Assembly: GCF_000379685.1 (NCBI RefSeq)
Contig: NZ_KB903292.1
Span: forward strand, 124,001-188,000
Source of the DNA: Catelliglobosispora koreensis DSM 44566
GTDB taxonomy: Bacteria > Actinomycetota > Actinomycetes > Mycobacteriales > Micromonosporaceae
Direction of reading: 5' to 3'
DNA length: 64,000 bases
In this document: positions 18,433 through 26,346 of the stretch, piece by piece
Layout of the letters: each line of letters begins with the position of its first letter
Numbering within the stretch: position 1 is the first letter of the stretch
Program-made: the position numbers and the translations under genes
Notes under the pieces: model-generated
Seen by the model: the letters and a program-made list of their open reading frames with translations, nothing else
The model's database searches: none
Told to the model about the DNA's origin: nothing

Positions 18433-19883
18433 TGGCGCACCCGCTTCGTCCTTAGCTCGCGCACCCAAGCACCCTTGTTATTGGCACCAGCCTCGATAAA
18501 CGGGACTAGTTCACGCAGGTCGTAACCCACATCGAGGAGATCGTCCTTGATGCGTTCAGGCAGATGCCGGGGAACGGCCCGCCCATCCACCCCAGGACCG
18601 AAAACCGTGGTGAGTACGACGTTTCCGTCTCGCATACCCCCGACTTCGATGACATGCGAGACGAACCGGTGCTCGTCGCCACCAATCGCCCGTTCGTCCA
18701 CTACAGACGTGTAGACGATGAGGTCAATGCCTTGCGCCGCCATCCGCAGCGCTTGCTCAGCCCCGAGATCGTTGCCATAGGAACAGGCGAGCTGAACGAT
18801 CGAGTCCATCACCTCGCGCGCTTGCCGGGCGTGGATGGTGCACATAGCCCCACGGCTGACCGTCATCGCGCGCAGCATCGGCACGATCTCGCGGCCACGG
18901 GTCTCACCGACGATGACTCGCCGCACCCCGAGCCGCTGGGTGATCGGCATCATGTCGTGCAAGGTCTTCTCGCCGCGCCGCTTGCCCTGAGCGTCGTATT
19001 CTCCGTGTCCCTGCAACGATTCCAGGCTGATGACCCAGTTGGTGCCGACCGGTTCGTGTAGGCCGAGCTCACGGGACTCTTCGAGGGTGATGTAGGGCTC
19101 GCCTGCCGGGATGGTGCGCCCGAGGGCACGCAGCAGAGTCGTTTTCCCCGACGCGGCAAGGCCCGCGATCATGATGTTCGCGCCCGCCTCTAGAGCTTTG
19201 GTCAGGAAGCGGTAGAGCAAGTGGTCGATCATTCCCCACCGGTCGCGCAACTGCTCCAGCGAGGCGGTGAAAAGTGTGTGCTTGCGGATGTAGACCACCG
19301 GCCGCGGGGAAACCTTGTACAGCACCGTCATACGCGAGCCATCGGGCAACTGCATATCCAGTTCCGGATTGGACTCTGAGAGCTGGCGTTCCGTCGCCGC
19401 GACCCGCATCGCGAGCACCTGCAGCATCGTGATCAGTTCGTCATCGGTGTCAGCGACCGGCTCACCCCGCGTCTTGGAACCGTCGGCGTGATGCAGCAGC
19501 ACCTGGTCACAGCCAAGAATGTGCACGTTGGTGATCGACGGGTCGTCCAGGAGACGCTGAAGCCTTCCAGCGCCGAACATTCCGGCCACGACCGCGTCGA
19601 GCAGAGCGTTCTCTTGCGCCGGGCTGACGGGCTGTCCCGCGTGCGCCATCGCGATGGCGTATTCCGCGATGACTTCCCGTCCCACGCGCTGTGCCAGTTC
19701 CTTGCGGTAGGACGGCGTGACATTCGCCGCGTCCGCTAGCAACCCCGTAATACGGTCCGTAACGCGGTTGTGCAGCTGACGCACCACCGCGTAGTCGAGC
19801 GGGACCTCACGGGCATGCCCGTTGACCCTTGCCAGCTGATGTTCAGCCGGCGGCGGATTGGGTACGAACCGGGGGATGCTCAC
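18429..19883 (-). CDS. tadA: TadA/CpaF-type pilus-assembly ATPase
   Basis: A 484-residue secretion ATPase of the TadA (CpaF) family that powers Tad pilus assembly. Walker A is AGLAASGKTTLLRALG (about 257-272), the Asp box/Walker B region is RRVIVGETRGREIVPML, and the N-terminal domain has LDDPSITNVHILG, all diagnostic. The GTG start overlaps the upstream ParA-like gene by four bases. One ATPase with paired TadB and TadC matches the Tad arrangement rather than conjugation. Confidence 0.94.
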   Translation of the reverse strand: MSIPRFVPNPPPAEHQLARVNGHAREVPLDYAVVRQLHNRVTDRITGLLADAANVTPSYRKELAQRVGREVIAEYAIAMAHAGQPVSPAQENALLDAVVAGMFGAGRLQRLLDDPSITNVHILGCDQVLLHHADGSKTRGEPVADTDDELITMLQVLAMRVAATERQLSESNPELDMQLPDGSRMTVLYKVSPRPVVYIRKHTLFTASLEQLRDRWGMIDHLLYRFLTKALEAGANIMIAGLAASGKTTLLRALGRTIPAGEPYITLEESRELGLHEPVGTNWVISLESLQGHGEYDAQGKRRGEKTLHDMMPITQRLGVRRVIVGETRGREIVPMLRAMTVSRGAMCTIHARQAREVMDSIVQLACSYGNDLGAEQALRMAAQGIDLIVYTSVVDERAIGGDEHRFVSHVIEVGGMRDGNVVLTTVFGPGVDGRAVPRHLPERIKDDLLDVGYDLRELVPFIEAGANNKGAWVRELRTKRVRQ

Positions 19884-20680
19884 CGTGTCACCACGGGCAG
19901 GGAATCGGTGTCACGCAAGGCGATCGCGGTCTGTGCCGTGCGCCGCGCGGAAAGCGCGGTTTGGACACTCTTGTGCGCGGCCAGAGCCGAGCGCATCAGC
20001 GGCCCGCGGGTGCGGCCCTTGCCTTCGCCGTTGAGCGCCGCGGCGGTCGCCGGGTCCCACGAGAGCCGGGCGACCACGGGCACTTGAAGGTTCCGTGTGA
20101 TCTCGCGTGGAGCGATCCCATCACCAACCAGCAAAAGGCCCAGATTGCTATCGGGTCCCTCGGTGTGTGGCACCTCGCGCCGAAGCCGGGCGATCGCTGG
20201 GACAGCGGGTGACAACGTGCGGATCGACTTGGGATTGACCACCATGAGCACCAAGCTCGCGCGAGCGAGCAGCGCGATCGGGGCATGCGGGACGCAAAGC
20301 CGCCCACAGTCAGCGATCACGGTGGTTGGCAGGATCGAGAAGAACTCCCCGAGGCGGTCCCAACCAGGGGCGAGCGACGCCGCCTGCCCCGGGTCGTTGA
20401 TGCCCGGCAACACCATGCGCTGCTGGCGTGGGGCATCGAGGTCGATCAGCTGTCCCGGCAGATCTTGCTCGGCATGCCCCCGGATCGCTGACGTCGCCAG
20501 GGGAAGCACCCCGCGATCTGGCGGGAGCTCATATTTGGCAAGGTATCCGGCGAGCAGGTCGCCGCCCGCCGGGTCGCACTCGGCCATCAATGTTGGTGCG
20601 GGCCAGGTCAGCGTGAAGGCCAACGCCGCGGTCGAAACACCGGGCGAGCCTTTCGCGGAGACCAAAGCGATCAGTGGCAT
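19880..20680 (-). CDS. CpaE-like ParA/MinD-family ATPase of the Tad locus
   Basis: A 266-residue P-loop protein beginning MPLIALVSAKGSPGVSTAAL. It keeps the first Lys of the deviant Walker A (KG), but the usual GKT is VST, so nucleotide hydrolysis may be altered. Walker A', TVIADCGRL, and the LVMVVNPK-like strand fit the MinD/ParA fold. In Tad systems CpaE/TadZ localises the machine, and I infer the same here from position just upstream of tadA. Confidence 0.8.
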   Translation of the reverse strand: MPLIALVSAKGSPGVSTAALAFTLTWPAPTLMAECDPAGGDLLAGYLAKYELPPDRGVLPLATSAIRGHAEQDLPGQLIDLDAPRQQRMVLPGINDPGQAASLAPGWDRLGEFFSILPTTVIADCGRLCVPHAPIALLARASLVLMVVNPKSIRTLSPAVPAIARLRREVPHTEGPDSNLGLLLVGDGIAPREITRNLQVPVVARLSWDPATAAALNGEGKGRTRGPLMRSALAAHKSVQTALSARRTAQTAIALRDTDSLPVVTR

Positions 20681-20685
20681 GGCGG

Positions 20686-21372
20686 CTAGTTCCCGCCCAG
20701 CGAGATGACGATGCGCCCGTCCGCGGCGAGGGCGGCGACCGTCGGAGCGTCCACTGTGGTCACTTCGAGGTTGACCAGGGTGCCCCCGCGGAAGCCATCA
20801 CCAGATGGCGGCCTGATGTCGATGACTGTCGCGGCGATCGTCCGTGGTGGCACCAGATCTGTTCCGGCCTGACTGTTGCCGGGCGCGTCCTTGGGCAGCA
20901 CGACGAGGAGTACTGCTGACCCGGCCTTGATCCGTGACCCAACCGGCAGCCTGTTCTCGCCAAGAGAGATGCCAATGAGCTGATGCCCCGGGCGGGGCAC
21001 CGGGATGTCGGTCAGCTGATCCATGGTCAGCAACGACCCCGGAACGAGCGCCATCACGGCATGTTTGCCGATCACGTTGGGTGCTTGATTGGCCGGGATG
21101 GGCTTGAGCCCCACAGCGTCGTTGATCCTCACCTTGATCAGGTCAGCGGCCTGGATCTGCCCACCCGCGCCAACGGGCCGTGCCACGGCGAGAAAGTCCT
21201 GTGTGGACCCCATGCGCTCGGCGACGTAGGCGGCGGTCAAGGCCCCGGCCGCGATAAGCAGCACGGCCAGGGCTCCTTGCATGACGGACCGCCGCCGGGG
21301 CGCTTGCTTCGCCACGCCGATCGGCGCTGGGGCCGCCGGGGGACGGGTTGATGTTCGCTCAGCGACGCTCAT
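20686..21372 (-). CDS. SAF-domain protein (CpaB/RcpC-like)
   Basis: A 228-residue protein with a proline-rich cytoplasmic start, one membrane helix (about 31-48, GALAVLLIAAGALTAAYVA) and a SAF domain (VARPVGAGGQIQAADLI ... GKHAVMALVPGSLLTMDQL). CpaB/RcpC proteins of Tad pili have this layout and stabilise the pilus in the envelope. It lies five bases before the CpaE-like gene. Confidence 0.85.
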   Translation of the reverse strand: MSVAERTSTRPPAAPAPIGVAKQAPRRRSVMQGALAVLLIAAGALTAAYVAERMGSTQDFLAVARPVGAGGQIQAADLIKVRINDAVGLKPIPANQAPNVIGKHAVMALVPGSLLTMDQLTDIPVPRPGHQLIGISLGENRLPVGSRIKAGSAVLLVVLPKDAPGNSQAGTDLVPPRTIAATVIDIRPPSGDGFRGGTLVNLEVTTVDAPTVAALAADGRIVISLGGN

Positions 21373-22286
21373 TCGGTTACCACCTGCAGTTCCTCGATGC
21401 GCAATGTTGTCGAGTCGGTCCGGAAGATGAGGAGGTCACCCGAGCGGCCGCCGCCCTCCCAATGCACGCTCCACCAGGTCGTGGCGGTGACGGTGTAGGC
21501 GCCGCCAACGCTGCGCGACGGCCTGCGGTAGACGTGGCCACAGGCAGGCGACTTCGCGTCCCACCGCGATGACGTGTAGGCGATGCCTGGGTTAAAGCAA
21601 TGAGCCTCGGTGCCGTCGCCCATGTTCCAGACGATGCGGTTCGAATAGGCCCACGCCGTTACCGAGACCCCAGCGGCCGAGGCGGTCGCGCTGATGCGGT
21701 TAGGGGTCTGGACCCACGTCACGCCCGGATCGTTGGTCCACATCCAGACCGGCAGGCCAACGAGCCCCGATCCCGACGGGCTGGGGGCCAGACCCAGTCT
21801 GGGTTTCTCCATGGGCAGCCGGTTGATCGCTTGCAGCGCCAGGCTTATGGGTGACGGCTGACCACCCCACCCCGGTGGGTTACTCGTCCGGTAGTCATAG
21901 TCGGTGATCTGCCAGCCGCCAGAGGCGCCAAACCAGCACCAGACCGCGTAGACGTAGCCGTCGGACGGGTCGTTGCCACCCCACAGCGGGTCGTCAATGG
22001 ACAGTTCGAGCCGCTCGTAGTAGCAGCTGTTGGTGTGGTTGTACCAGCCCATTCCGTTGCGGTAACAAGAAATGAAGCCGAGCTGCTCGTGCCAGCAGCG
22101 GGCGGCGCCGTCACCGTTTCCGCCGCCGCCTCCGCCGCCTCCACCGCCGCCGCCCCCGCCGACGATGATGATGCAGGGGCCGTTGTCAGGTGGGCAGTAA
22201 ATGTAGTCGGCGCGCGCGACCGATGGGGTGACGACAACGTAGGCCGTCATCAGCACGAGCACCGCGAAAAGCCGCCGGGTCAGCAT
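21369..22286 (-). CDS. Secreted protein with poly-glycine linker, unknown function, Tad locus
   Basis: A 305-residue exported protein. The N terminus is a signal peptide (MLTRRLFAVLVLMTAYVVVT, then a VARA-D cleavage site). Next come CPPDNGPC and a run of about 14 glycines, then a Trp- and Cys-rich domain (WYNHTNSCYYERLELS, YVYAVWCWFG). The C-terminal half has PKD-like strands (WNMGDGTEAHCFNPG). Position in the Tad operon, overlapping its neighbours by a few bases, suggests a pilus-associated or surface protein. The glycine run is encoded by GGC/GGA repeats at about 22120-22165 and may vary in length. Confidence 0.75.
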   Translation of the reverse strand: MLTRRLFAVLVLMTAYVVVTPSVARADYIYCPPDNGPCIIIVGGGGGGGGGGGGGGNGDGAARCWHEQLGFISCYRNGMGWYNHTNSCYYERLELSIDDPLWGGNDPSDGYVYAVWCWFGASGGWQITDYDYRTSNPPGWGGQPSPISLALQAINRLPMEKPRLGLAPSPSGSGLVGLPVWMWTNDPGVTWVQTPNRISATASAAGVSVTAWAYSNRIVWNMGDGTEAHCFNPGIAYTSSRWDAKSPACGHVYRRPSRSVGGAYTVTATTWWSVHWEGGGRSGDLLIFRTDSTTLRIEELQVVTE

Positions 22287-22876
22287 GTCGACGTCCGATC
22301 AGCGAATGATTCCACCCACCGCCACGCGTTATCGGCGTAAAGCCCAGCCCGCAGCGTGACGGGATAAATCTTGTTCTGCGAAGGCGCGGCAACGGATTTG
22401 CGCGTCGCCTTGTTGATCGCGTCAGTGGCGCTGTCGTCCACGCACGACTCAACCAGGATCGACGTCGCGCTCACGGAAACAACGCGGCGCAGCGTGATCT
22501 TCGGCTCTCCCGTGCGCACAATCCCTTGCTCACGCATGAAATCGAGATCGCGCTCCAATGTGGACAGAAATTTACCGGCCGCGTATTCATACATCGGCCG
22601 TTTCGCGGGATCGGCATTCCAATCATAGGCGCCGGTCTGAGATGCCTTGACGTATATAGAGTTCAGCGTTAGGTAACGAGCCCACGCTTTGTCGACAGTT
22701 TCCTGATCTTTGGGGCTAAGACTTGCCGGCGCACCCGCGGGTGCGGCAGCCTTGGGCGGTTTATTAGGGACGTCTTCTACGCGATTTGAGGTGCACCCCC
22801 AAAGGAAAAGGGATGCTGTGGTTATAAGCACGGCGGTCAGCACTGCCGTACGTCCACTGTGGCTATTTGGGTTCAT
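22280..22876 (-). CDS. Lipoprotein, first gene of the Tad operon
   Basis: A 198-residue lipoprotein. The signal sequence ends in the lipobox LFLWGC (Cys28). A flexible Pro/Ala linker follows, then a domain with KDQETVDKAWARYLTLNSIY and later ILVESCVDDSATDAI, which recalls NTF2/lumazine-binding-like secreted domains of actinobacteria, though I cannot name the family. It overlaps the next gene by seven bases, so it probably leads the operon. Confidence 0.75.
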   Translation of the reverse strand: MNPNSHSGRTAVLTAVLITTASLFLWGCTSNRVEDVPNKPPKAAAPAGAPASLSPKDQETVDKAWARYLTLNSIYVKASQTGAYDWNADPAKRPMYEYAAGKFLSTLERDLDFMREQGIVRTGEPKITLRRVVSVSATSILVESCVDDSATDAINKATRKSVAAPSQNKIYPVTLRAGLYADNAWRWVESFADRTSTC

Positions 22877-23014
22877 GTGATCCCCTCGCCGTGACGCCGG
22901 TTGCGTTCCCGAGGGCCGATCGTACGATGACTCTTACCGATGTAACAAGGGGTGAATGATGTCCATACGTACAGCATTCAATGTCAGATCGTTAACAGAA
23001 ATCCCAGGTCAGAG

Positions 23015-23716
23015 ATGAGTCCAGGATGGACTATGACCGGTTTGCTACCGGCCGTCCTGCTGATTCCGGCACTCCGTGGAGTCATCTTTTTACATTCGGT
23101 ACCCAGTGATACTCCCTGGCGACAGTTTTGTCCAAAGTGCTATATGTCAATCCGCCTTATTGGCCCGCGTGGCCGGTGTCCACATTGCCAGGTGGCAATC
23201 AGCCCATTTCCATATTCCGTGGAGTTGCTGGCGCTGGCCGTTCTAGCCTTGCTCGCTTGGCGCATCAGCGATCCGCTCGCGCTGGCGGCCATCGCGTGGA
23301 TCAGCGTGCTCGGCATCGCACTGATCTGCATCGATGTCGCGGTGCACCGGCTGCCGGACCGGCTCACGTTTCTGGCCTTCGGCGGGGGACTGCTGATCCT
23401 CGCGTTCGGGGATATCAACCGCGTCGGGCGGGCACTCTTGTGCTGCCTCGCGTTAGCTTCGGCGTACCTGCTGATGTCTGTTGTCACCCCGAACGGCATG
23501 GGGTTAGGTGATGGCAAGTTCGCCCTCAGCCTGGGTTTGATTCTCGGCTGGTACGGCTGGGGCCCGACCCTTTACGGCGCGGCCCTCGGGTTTGTCTTTT
23601 CCGGACTGTTCGCCATCGGCATGCTGCTCGCGCAGCGCATCACCATGAAGGGCGCGATCCCGCACGGACCGTTCATGCTGCTCGGCACCTTGGTCACCGT
23701 GTTGATGGCGGCCTAG
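23015..23716 (+). CDS. Type IV prepilin peptidase (A24 family)
   Basis: A 233-residue membrane protease. It has two CxxC pairs near the N terminus (CPKCYMS, CPHCQV), the first catalytic Asp in IDVAVHRLPDRLT and the second in GLGDGKFALSLG, with seven or so hydrophobic helices. It should process the pilin and TadE-like proteins of the opposite-strand Tad operon, from which it is divergently transcribed. The start is uncertain: ATG 23015 and ATG 23033 (with AGGATGG upstream) are both plausible, and an upstream GTG at 22952 looks less likely. Confidence 0.85.
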   Translation: MSPGWTMTGLLPAVLLIPALRGVIFLHSVPSDTPWRQFCPKCYMSIRLIGPRGRCPHCQVAISPFPYSVELLALAVLALLAWRISDPLALAAIAWISVLGIALICIDVAVHRLPDRLTFLAFGGGLLILAFGDINRVGRALLCCLALASAYLLMSVVTPNGMGLGDGKFALSLGLILGWYGWGPTLYGAALGFVFSGLFAIGMLLAQRITMKGAIPHGPFMLLGTLVTVLMAA

Positions 23717-23730
23717 CGGGACCGGTCCCG
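23717..23730. promoter_or_regulatory. 14-bp perfect palindrome after the prepilin peptidase gene
   Basis: CGGGACCGGTCCCG begins one base after the prepilin peptidase stop and is followed by TTATAGT, about 40 bases before the surface-protein ATG. It could be a short terminator or an operator; TTATAG beside it may act as a -10 element. Confidence 0.35.
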
Positions 23731-23769
23731 TTATAGTCCGGGCTAACGGGGACGAAAGCGGGACAAATA

Positions 23770-24291
23770 ATGCGCAAACTTCTTCTTGTTGGCGGAATCC
23801 TGGCCGCGATCGGCCTACTGACGCCGGCTTCGGCTCTTGCCGTGGCACCGGGTGCCGTCGTCGACCCGGTTCCGGCGTTCGCCGGAGGAGCCGTCACCAT
23901 CACCGTCGAGTGCAGCCACCCCACCGGGCTCGTCTCCTTCCCGGGAGACCCAACCCTGTTCCAGGGTGGTGGCGCCTTCGCGAGCCAGCCTCAGGGCGCG
24001 TTCAACTTCACGCTCCTCAATGGACTGGCGCCGGGAAACTATCCCGTAGTTTTCACCTGCATCATCATCGTGGATGACGTGGACGGTAGGCCACAGACCA
24101 TCACTGAGGCGTGGACCGCTCTTGTTGTCGTGGCGGGCAAGCCGCCCACAGCGACACCGAGTGGAGCACCGCAAACCGGCGGCGGATTCAGCCAAACGGG
24201 AAGCGGGAAGACCCTCGGACTCGCCGCCATCGCGGCAGCCGGACTGCTCGGTGGCGCCACACTCTTGCTGCGCCGCCGCCGCGCGATGTGA
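23770..24291 (+). CDS. Secreted surface protein with C-terminal sorting-like signal
   Basis: A 173-residue exported protein. It has a signal peptide (MRKLLLVGGILAAIGLLTPA, then SALA-V), an Ig-like beta-rich domain with two Cys (TVECSH and VFTCII), a Pro/Thr/Gly linker, then PQTGGGFSQTGSG, a hydrophobic helix and RRRRAM. That tail is the layout of a sortase substrate, although the motif is not a standard LPxTG. The next gene is a sortase, overlapping by four bases, which makes this protein its probable substrate. Confidence 0.8.
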   Translation: MRKLLLVGGILAAIGLLTPASALAVAPGAVVDPVPAFAGGAVTITVECSHPTGLVSFPGDPTLFQGGGAFASQPQGAFNFTLLNGLAPGNYPVVFTCIIIVDDVDGRPQTITEAWTALVVVAGKPPTATPSGAPQTGGGFSQTGSGKTLGLAAIAAAGLLGGATLLLRRRRAM

Positions 24292-24950
24292 GCAGGCCCA
24301 GGCGGCGCCTGCGGCCAATCCACTACCGGCGCATCCGCTCCCTGACCTTGCTTTGCTCGATCATCTTGGCGGGCTGGGGAATCCGGCAGTTCTCCAGCAC
24401 ACCAGAAGACATCAACCTGCCCGTGCCCGTCATCTCCGCCACTGCTCCGCCATCGCTTACTGGAGCCGTCAACGCGCCGCGCCTCTTCCTGCCCCGATCA
24501 GTACCGACGCGCATCAACATCCCCAAGATCCGCCTCAGCGCTGTCGTGCTGACCACCGACATCGATGCCAGCGGTCAGCTCAAAGTCCCGTCATTTGAAG
24601 AAGCTCACCGGGCAGCCTGGTACCGCGGCGGCGTCGCCCCTGGGGAAATCGGGCCAGCCGTCCTCATCGGACACGCCGACTCCAAGAAAGCCGTCGGCGT
24701 CTTCTTCTACACACGCAACCTGCGACCCGGCGACCAGATCGGCATCGAACGCGAAGACAAACGCGTGGCCACGTTCACGATCGACTCCGTGGAGCAGGTG
24801 CCCAAGACCCAATTCCCAGCCACCCGGGTCTACGGCATGACGGACCGTTCCGAGATCAGACTCGTCACGTGCGCGGGCACCTTCGACGAGCGCACCCAGA
24901 ACTACTCCGACAACATCATCATCTTCGGGCACCTGACCGCGCTCACCTGA
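24288..24950 (+). CDS. Class F sortase
   Basis: A 220-residue membrane-anchored transpeptidase. After a basic N terminus and one membrane helix, the sortase domain shows the catalytic His in VLIGHADS, the Cys in RLVTCAGTFD and the Arg in the following DERTQNYSDNIIIFG segment. The TCxGxFD signature fits actinobacterial class F sortases. The GTG start at 24288 overlaps the stop of the surface-protein gene (GTGA). I infer that it anchors that protein to the wall. Confidence 0.9.
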   Translation: MSRPRRRLRPIHYRRIRSLTLLCSIILAGWGIRQFSSTPEDINLPVPVISATAPPSLTGAVNAPRLFLPRSVPTRINIPKIRLSAVVLTTDIDASGQLKVPSFEEAHRAAWYRGGVAPGEIGPAVLIGHADSKKAVGVFFYTRNLRPGDQIGIEREDKRVATFTIDSVEQVPKTQFPATRVYGMTDRSEIRLVTCAGTFDERTQNYSDNIIIFGHLTALT

Positions 24951-24984
24951 GTCGGGATTGGACACTGGCGCCTACACTTCGAGC

Positions 24985-25212
24985 GTGCGGACACCCCTCG
25001 CGCCGTGGCGCCGGATCTTGATCGCGCTCACCGGCCTCGCGTGGTTAGCGGGCTGTGTCATCGCCCCACTGGGCGTCTTCTCCGAGCAGGGCTTCACGGG
25101 CGAGACCGTGCTCACGTTGCTGTGTGTCTGGCTAGCCGTCAGCCTTGGCGGAGTCGCGCTCCTCACCGTCCTGTTCGACGACGGCCGCAACGAAGGCGGC
25201 GGCGGAGCGTAA
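24985..25212 (+). CDS. Small two-helix membrane protein
   Basis: A 75-residue protein from GTG 24985 with two hydrophobic helices (ILIALTGLAWLAGCVIAP and TVLTLLCVWLAVSLGGVALL) and a Gly-rich acidic end (DDGRNEGGGGA). No family is recognised. It follows the sortase by 34 bases and runs towards the tRNA-Leu gene on the other strand. An alternative start at 24958 would add nine residues. Confidence 0.6.
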   Translation: MRTPLAPWRRILIALTGLAWLAGCVIAPLGVFSEQGFTGETVLTLLCVWLAVSLGGVALLTVLFDDGRNEGGGGA

Positions 25213-25218
25213 GAAAAG

Positions 25219-25299
25219 TGCGGGAGGGGGGACTTGAACCCCCACGTCCGAAGACACGGGTTCCTAAGACCCGCGCGTCTGCCATTCCGCCACTCCCGC
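25219..25299 (-). tRNA. tRNA-Leu (anticodon UAG)
   Basis: The minus strand folds as a class II tRNA. The acceptor is GCGGGAG/CTCCCGC with discriminator A, the anticodon stem is CGGGT/ACCCG around loop CTTAGGA (anticodon TAG), there is a long variable arm (TGTCTTCGGACG), and the T-arm is GGGGGTTCAAGTCCCCC. CCA is not encoded. The HNH gene upstream runs into its first 36 bases. Confidence 0.95.
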
Positions 25300-25782
25300 A
25301 ATGTTTACGGAGTCTAGCTGCTCCCGCTTGCGCTTGCCGAACGTGGGGGTCTGGCTATGGCAATTCGGGCATAGCAGCTGAGGATTCTCCTGCCGGTTGT
25401 CGAGGAAATCGCCGTTGATGTGATCGACCTGGAGACGCAGTGGCTTACCGTTCCAGATCGCTGGCAGGCCGCACTCGCCGCAACGTTCTGGGCGGCCAAT
25501 GGCGAGGAGGGCACGCAAGAGCCGGTCGCCCGGCATGCGGGTCGTGCCGGGCGGCAACACAACGAGGCGCCTTCCGGGAGGCACACGCCTGCCGCTTGCT
25601 TTTCCGCGATTGTGCGCACTGCCAGTGAAGTGACTTGTGTCGATGCCAAAGGCGCGCATGCGCTTGCTGATGTGATAGTGGGTTCCACCTGCGATGCGCA
25701 GGCCTAACAGGCGTAAAACCCCAGTAACGCTTGTGGATTGGGCGGCCGCTTCTGCTAGAAGTTCCCTCGTGTACTTGGCCAC
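25264..25782 (-). CDS. HNH endonuclease overlapping tRNA-Leu
   Basis: A 172-residue protein from GTG 25782. The C-terminal half is an HNH nuclease: zinc-binding CGECG, the metal/catalytic segment LQVDHINGDFLDNR and ENPQLLCPNCHSQT, followed by a basic stretch. The N-terminal half (LLAEAAAQSTSVTGVLRLLG) is probably a small helical DNA-binding region. The reading frame continues into the tRNA-Leu gene, so its last residues (VAEWQTRGS) are coded by tRNA sequence and the stop lies in the anticodon stem-loop region. HNH genes of this type next to tRNAs behave like homing or selfish nucleases. Confidence 0.85.
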   Translation of the reverse strand: MAKYTRELLAEAAAQSTSVTGVLRLLGLRIAGGTHYHISKRMRAFGIDTSHFTGSAHNRGKASGRRVPPGRRLVVLPPGTTRMPGDRLLRALLAIGRPERCGECGLPAIWNGKPLRLQVDHINGDFLDNRQENPQLLCPNCHSQTPTFGKRKREQLDSVNIAGVAEWQTRGS

Positions 25783-25811
25783 GGCGAGACCGTAGCCAAG
25801 TGGTCTGACAG

Positions 25812-26276
25812 TTAGTCCAGGCCAAGGTCGCGGCGGAGTTTGGCGACGTGACCGGTTGCCTTGACGTTGTAGAACGCGTGCGTCAGGACGCCTTTTTCGT
25901 CGATGACGAAGGTGGAGCGGATGACTCCCATATAGGTCTTGCCATAGTTCTGCTTCTCGCCAAAGGCGCCGTAAGCGTTGAGGACTGTCTTGTCTTCGTC
26001 GGACACCAGCGGGAACGTGATCGCGTCGCGTTCGGTGAACTTGGCCAGTTTGGCTGGAGTGTCCGGGGAGATGCCGATGACGGCGTAGCCCGAGGCGGTT
26101 AGCGAGGCGAGTGAGTCGCGGAAGTCACAGGCCTGCTTGGTGCAGCCGGGGGTCATCGCCGCGGGGTAGGCGTAGAGGATCACTTTCTTGCCGCGCAGGT
26201 CAGCGAGGCTGAGCTTGGTTCCGTCAGCTGTCGGAAGGGTCCAGGCTGGGGCTTTTGTGCCGGGTTCGAGCCGCAT
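25812..26276 (-). CDS. bcp: Peroxiredoxin, BCP/PrxQ type
   Basis: A 154-residue thiol peroxidase that reduces hydroperoxides. The peroxidatic and resolving cysteines sit in the PrxQ arrangement PGCTKQACDFRD (five residues apart), after VILYAYPAAMT; the later motif is IRSTFVIDEKGV. It is divergent from the CbiM gene, and a Nur-like box lies 24 bases before its start, so nickel/oxidative-stress control of both is possible. Confidence 0.94.
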   Translation of the reverse strand: MRLEPGTKAPAWTLPTADGTKLSLADLRGKKVILYAYPAAMTPGCTKQACDFRDSLASLTASGYAVIGISPDTPAKLAKFTERDAITFPLVSDEDKTVLNAYGAFGEKQNYGKTYMGVIRSTFVIDEKGVLTHAFYNVKATGHVAKLRRDLGLD

Positions 26277-26299
26277 CTCCCGACCATACCAACGCCTTG

Positions 26300-26316
26300 T
26301 TGCAAGTTATATGCAA
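26300..26316. promoter_or_regulatory. Nur-like (nickel Fur-family) operator
   Basis: TTGCAAGTTATATGCAA matches the Streptomyces Nur box pattern tTGCaa-N5-ttGCAA with only one base off. It lies between the divergent peroxiredoxin and CbiM genes, 30 bases before the CbiM ATG. If real, the importer is a nickel system repressed when nickel is plentiful. Confidence 0.55.
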
Positions 26317-26346
26317 TAAGGCGAAGATGGGGACGTGGACCTCGCC

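Noticed and set aside
22100-22170. Repeated CCGCC units as a possible tandem repeat or CRISPR-like array
   Set aside because: They encode the poly-Gly linker of a secreted protein in frame; no spacer structure exists.
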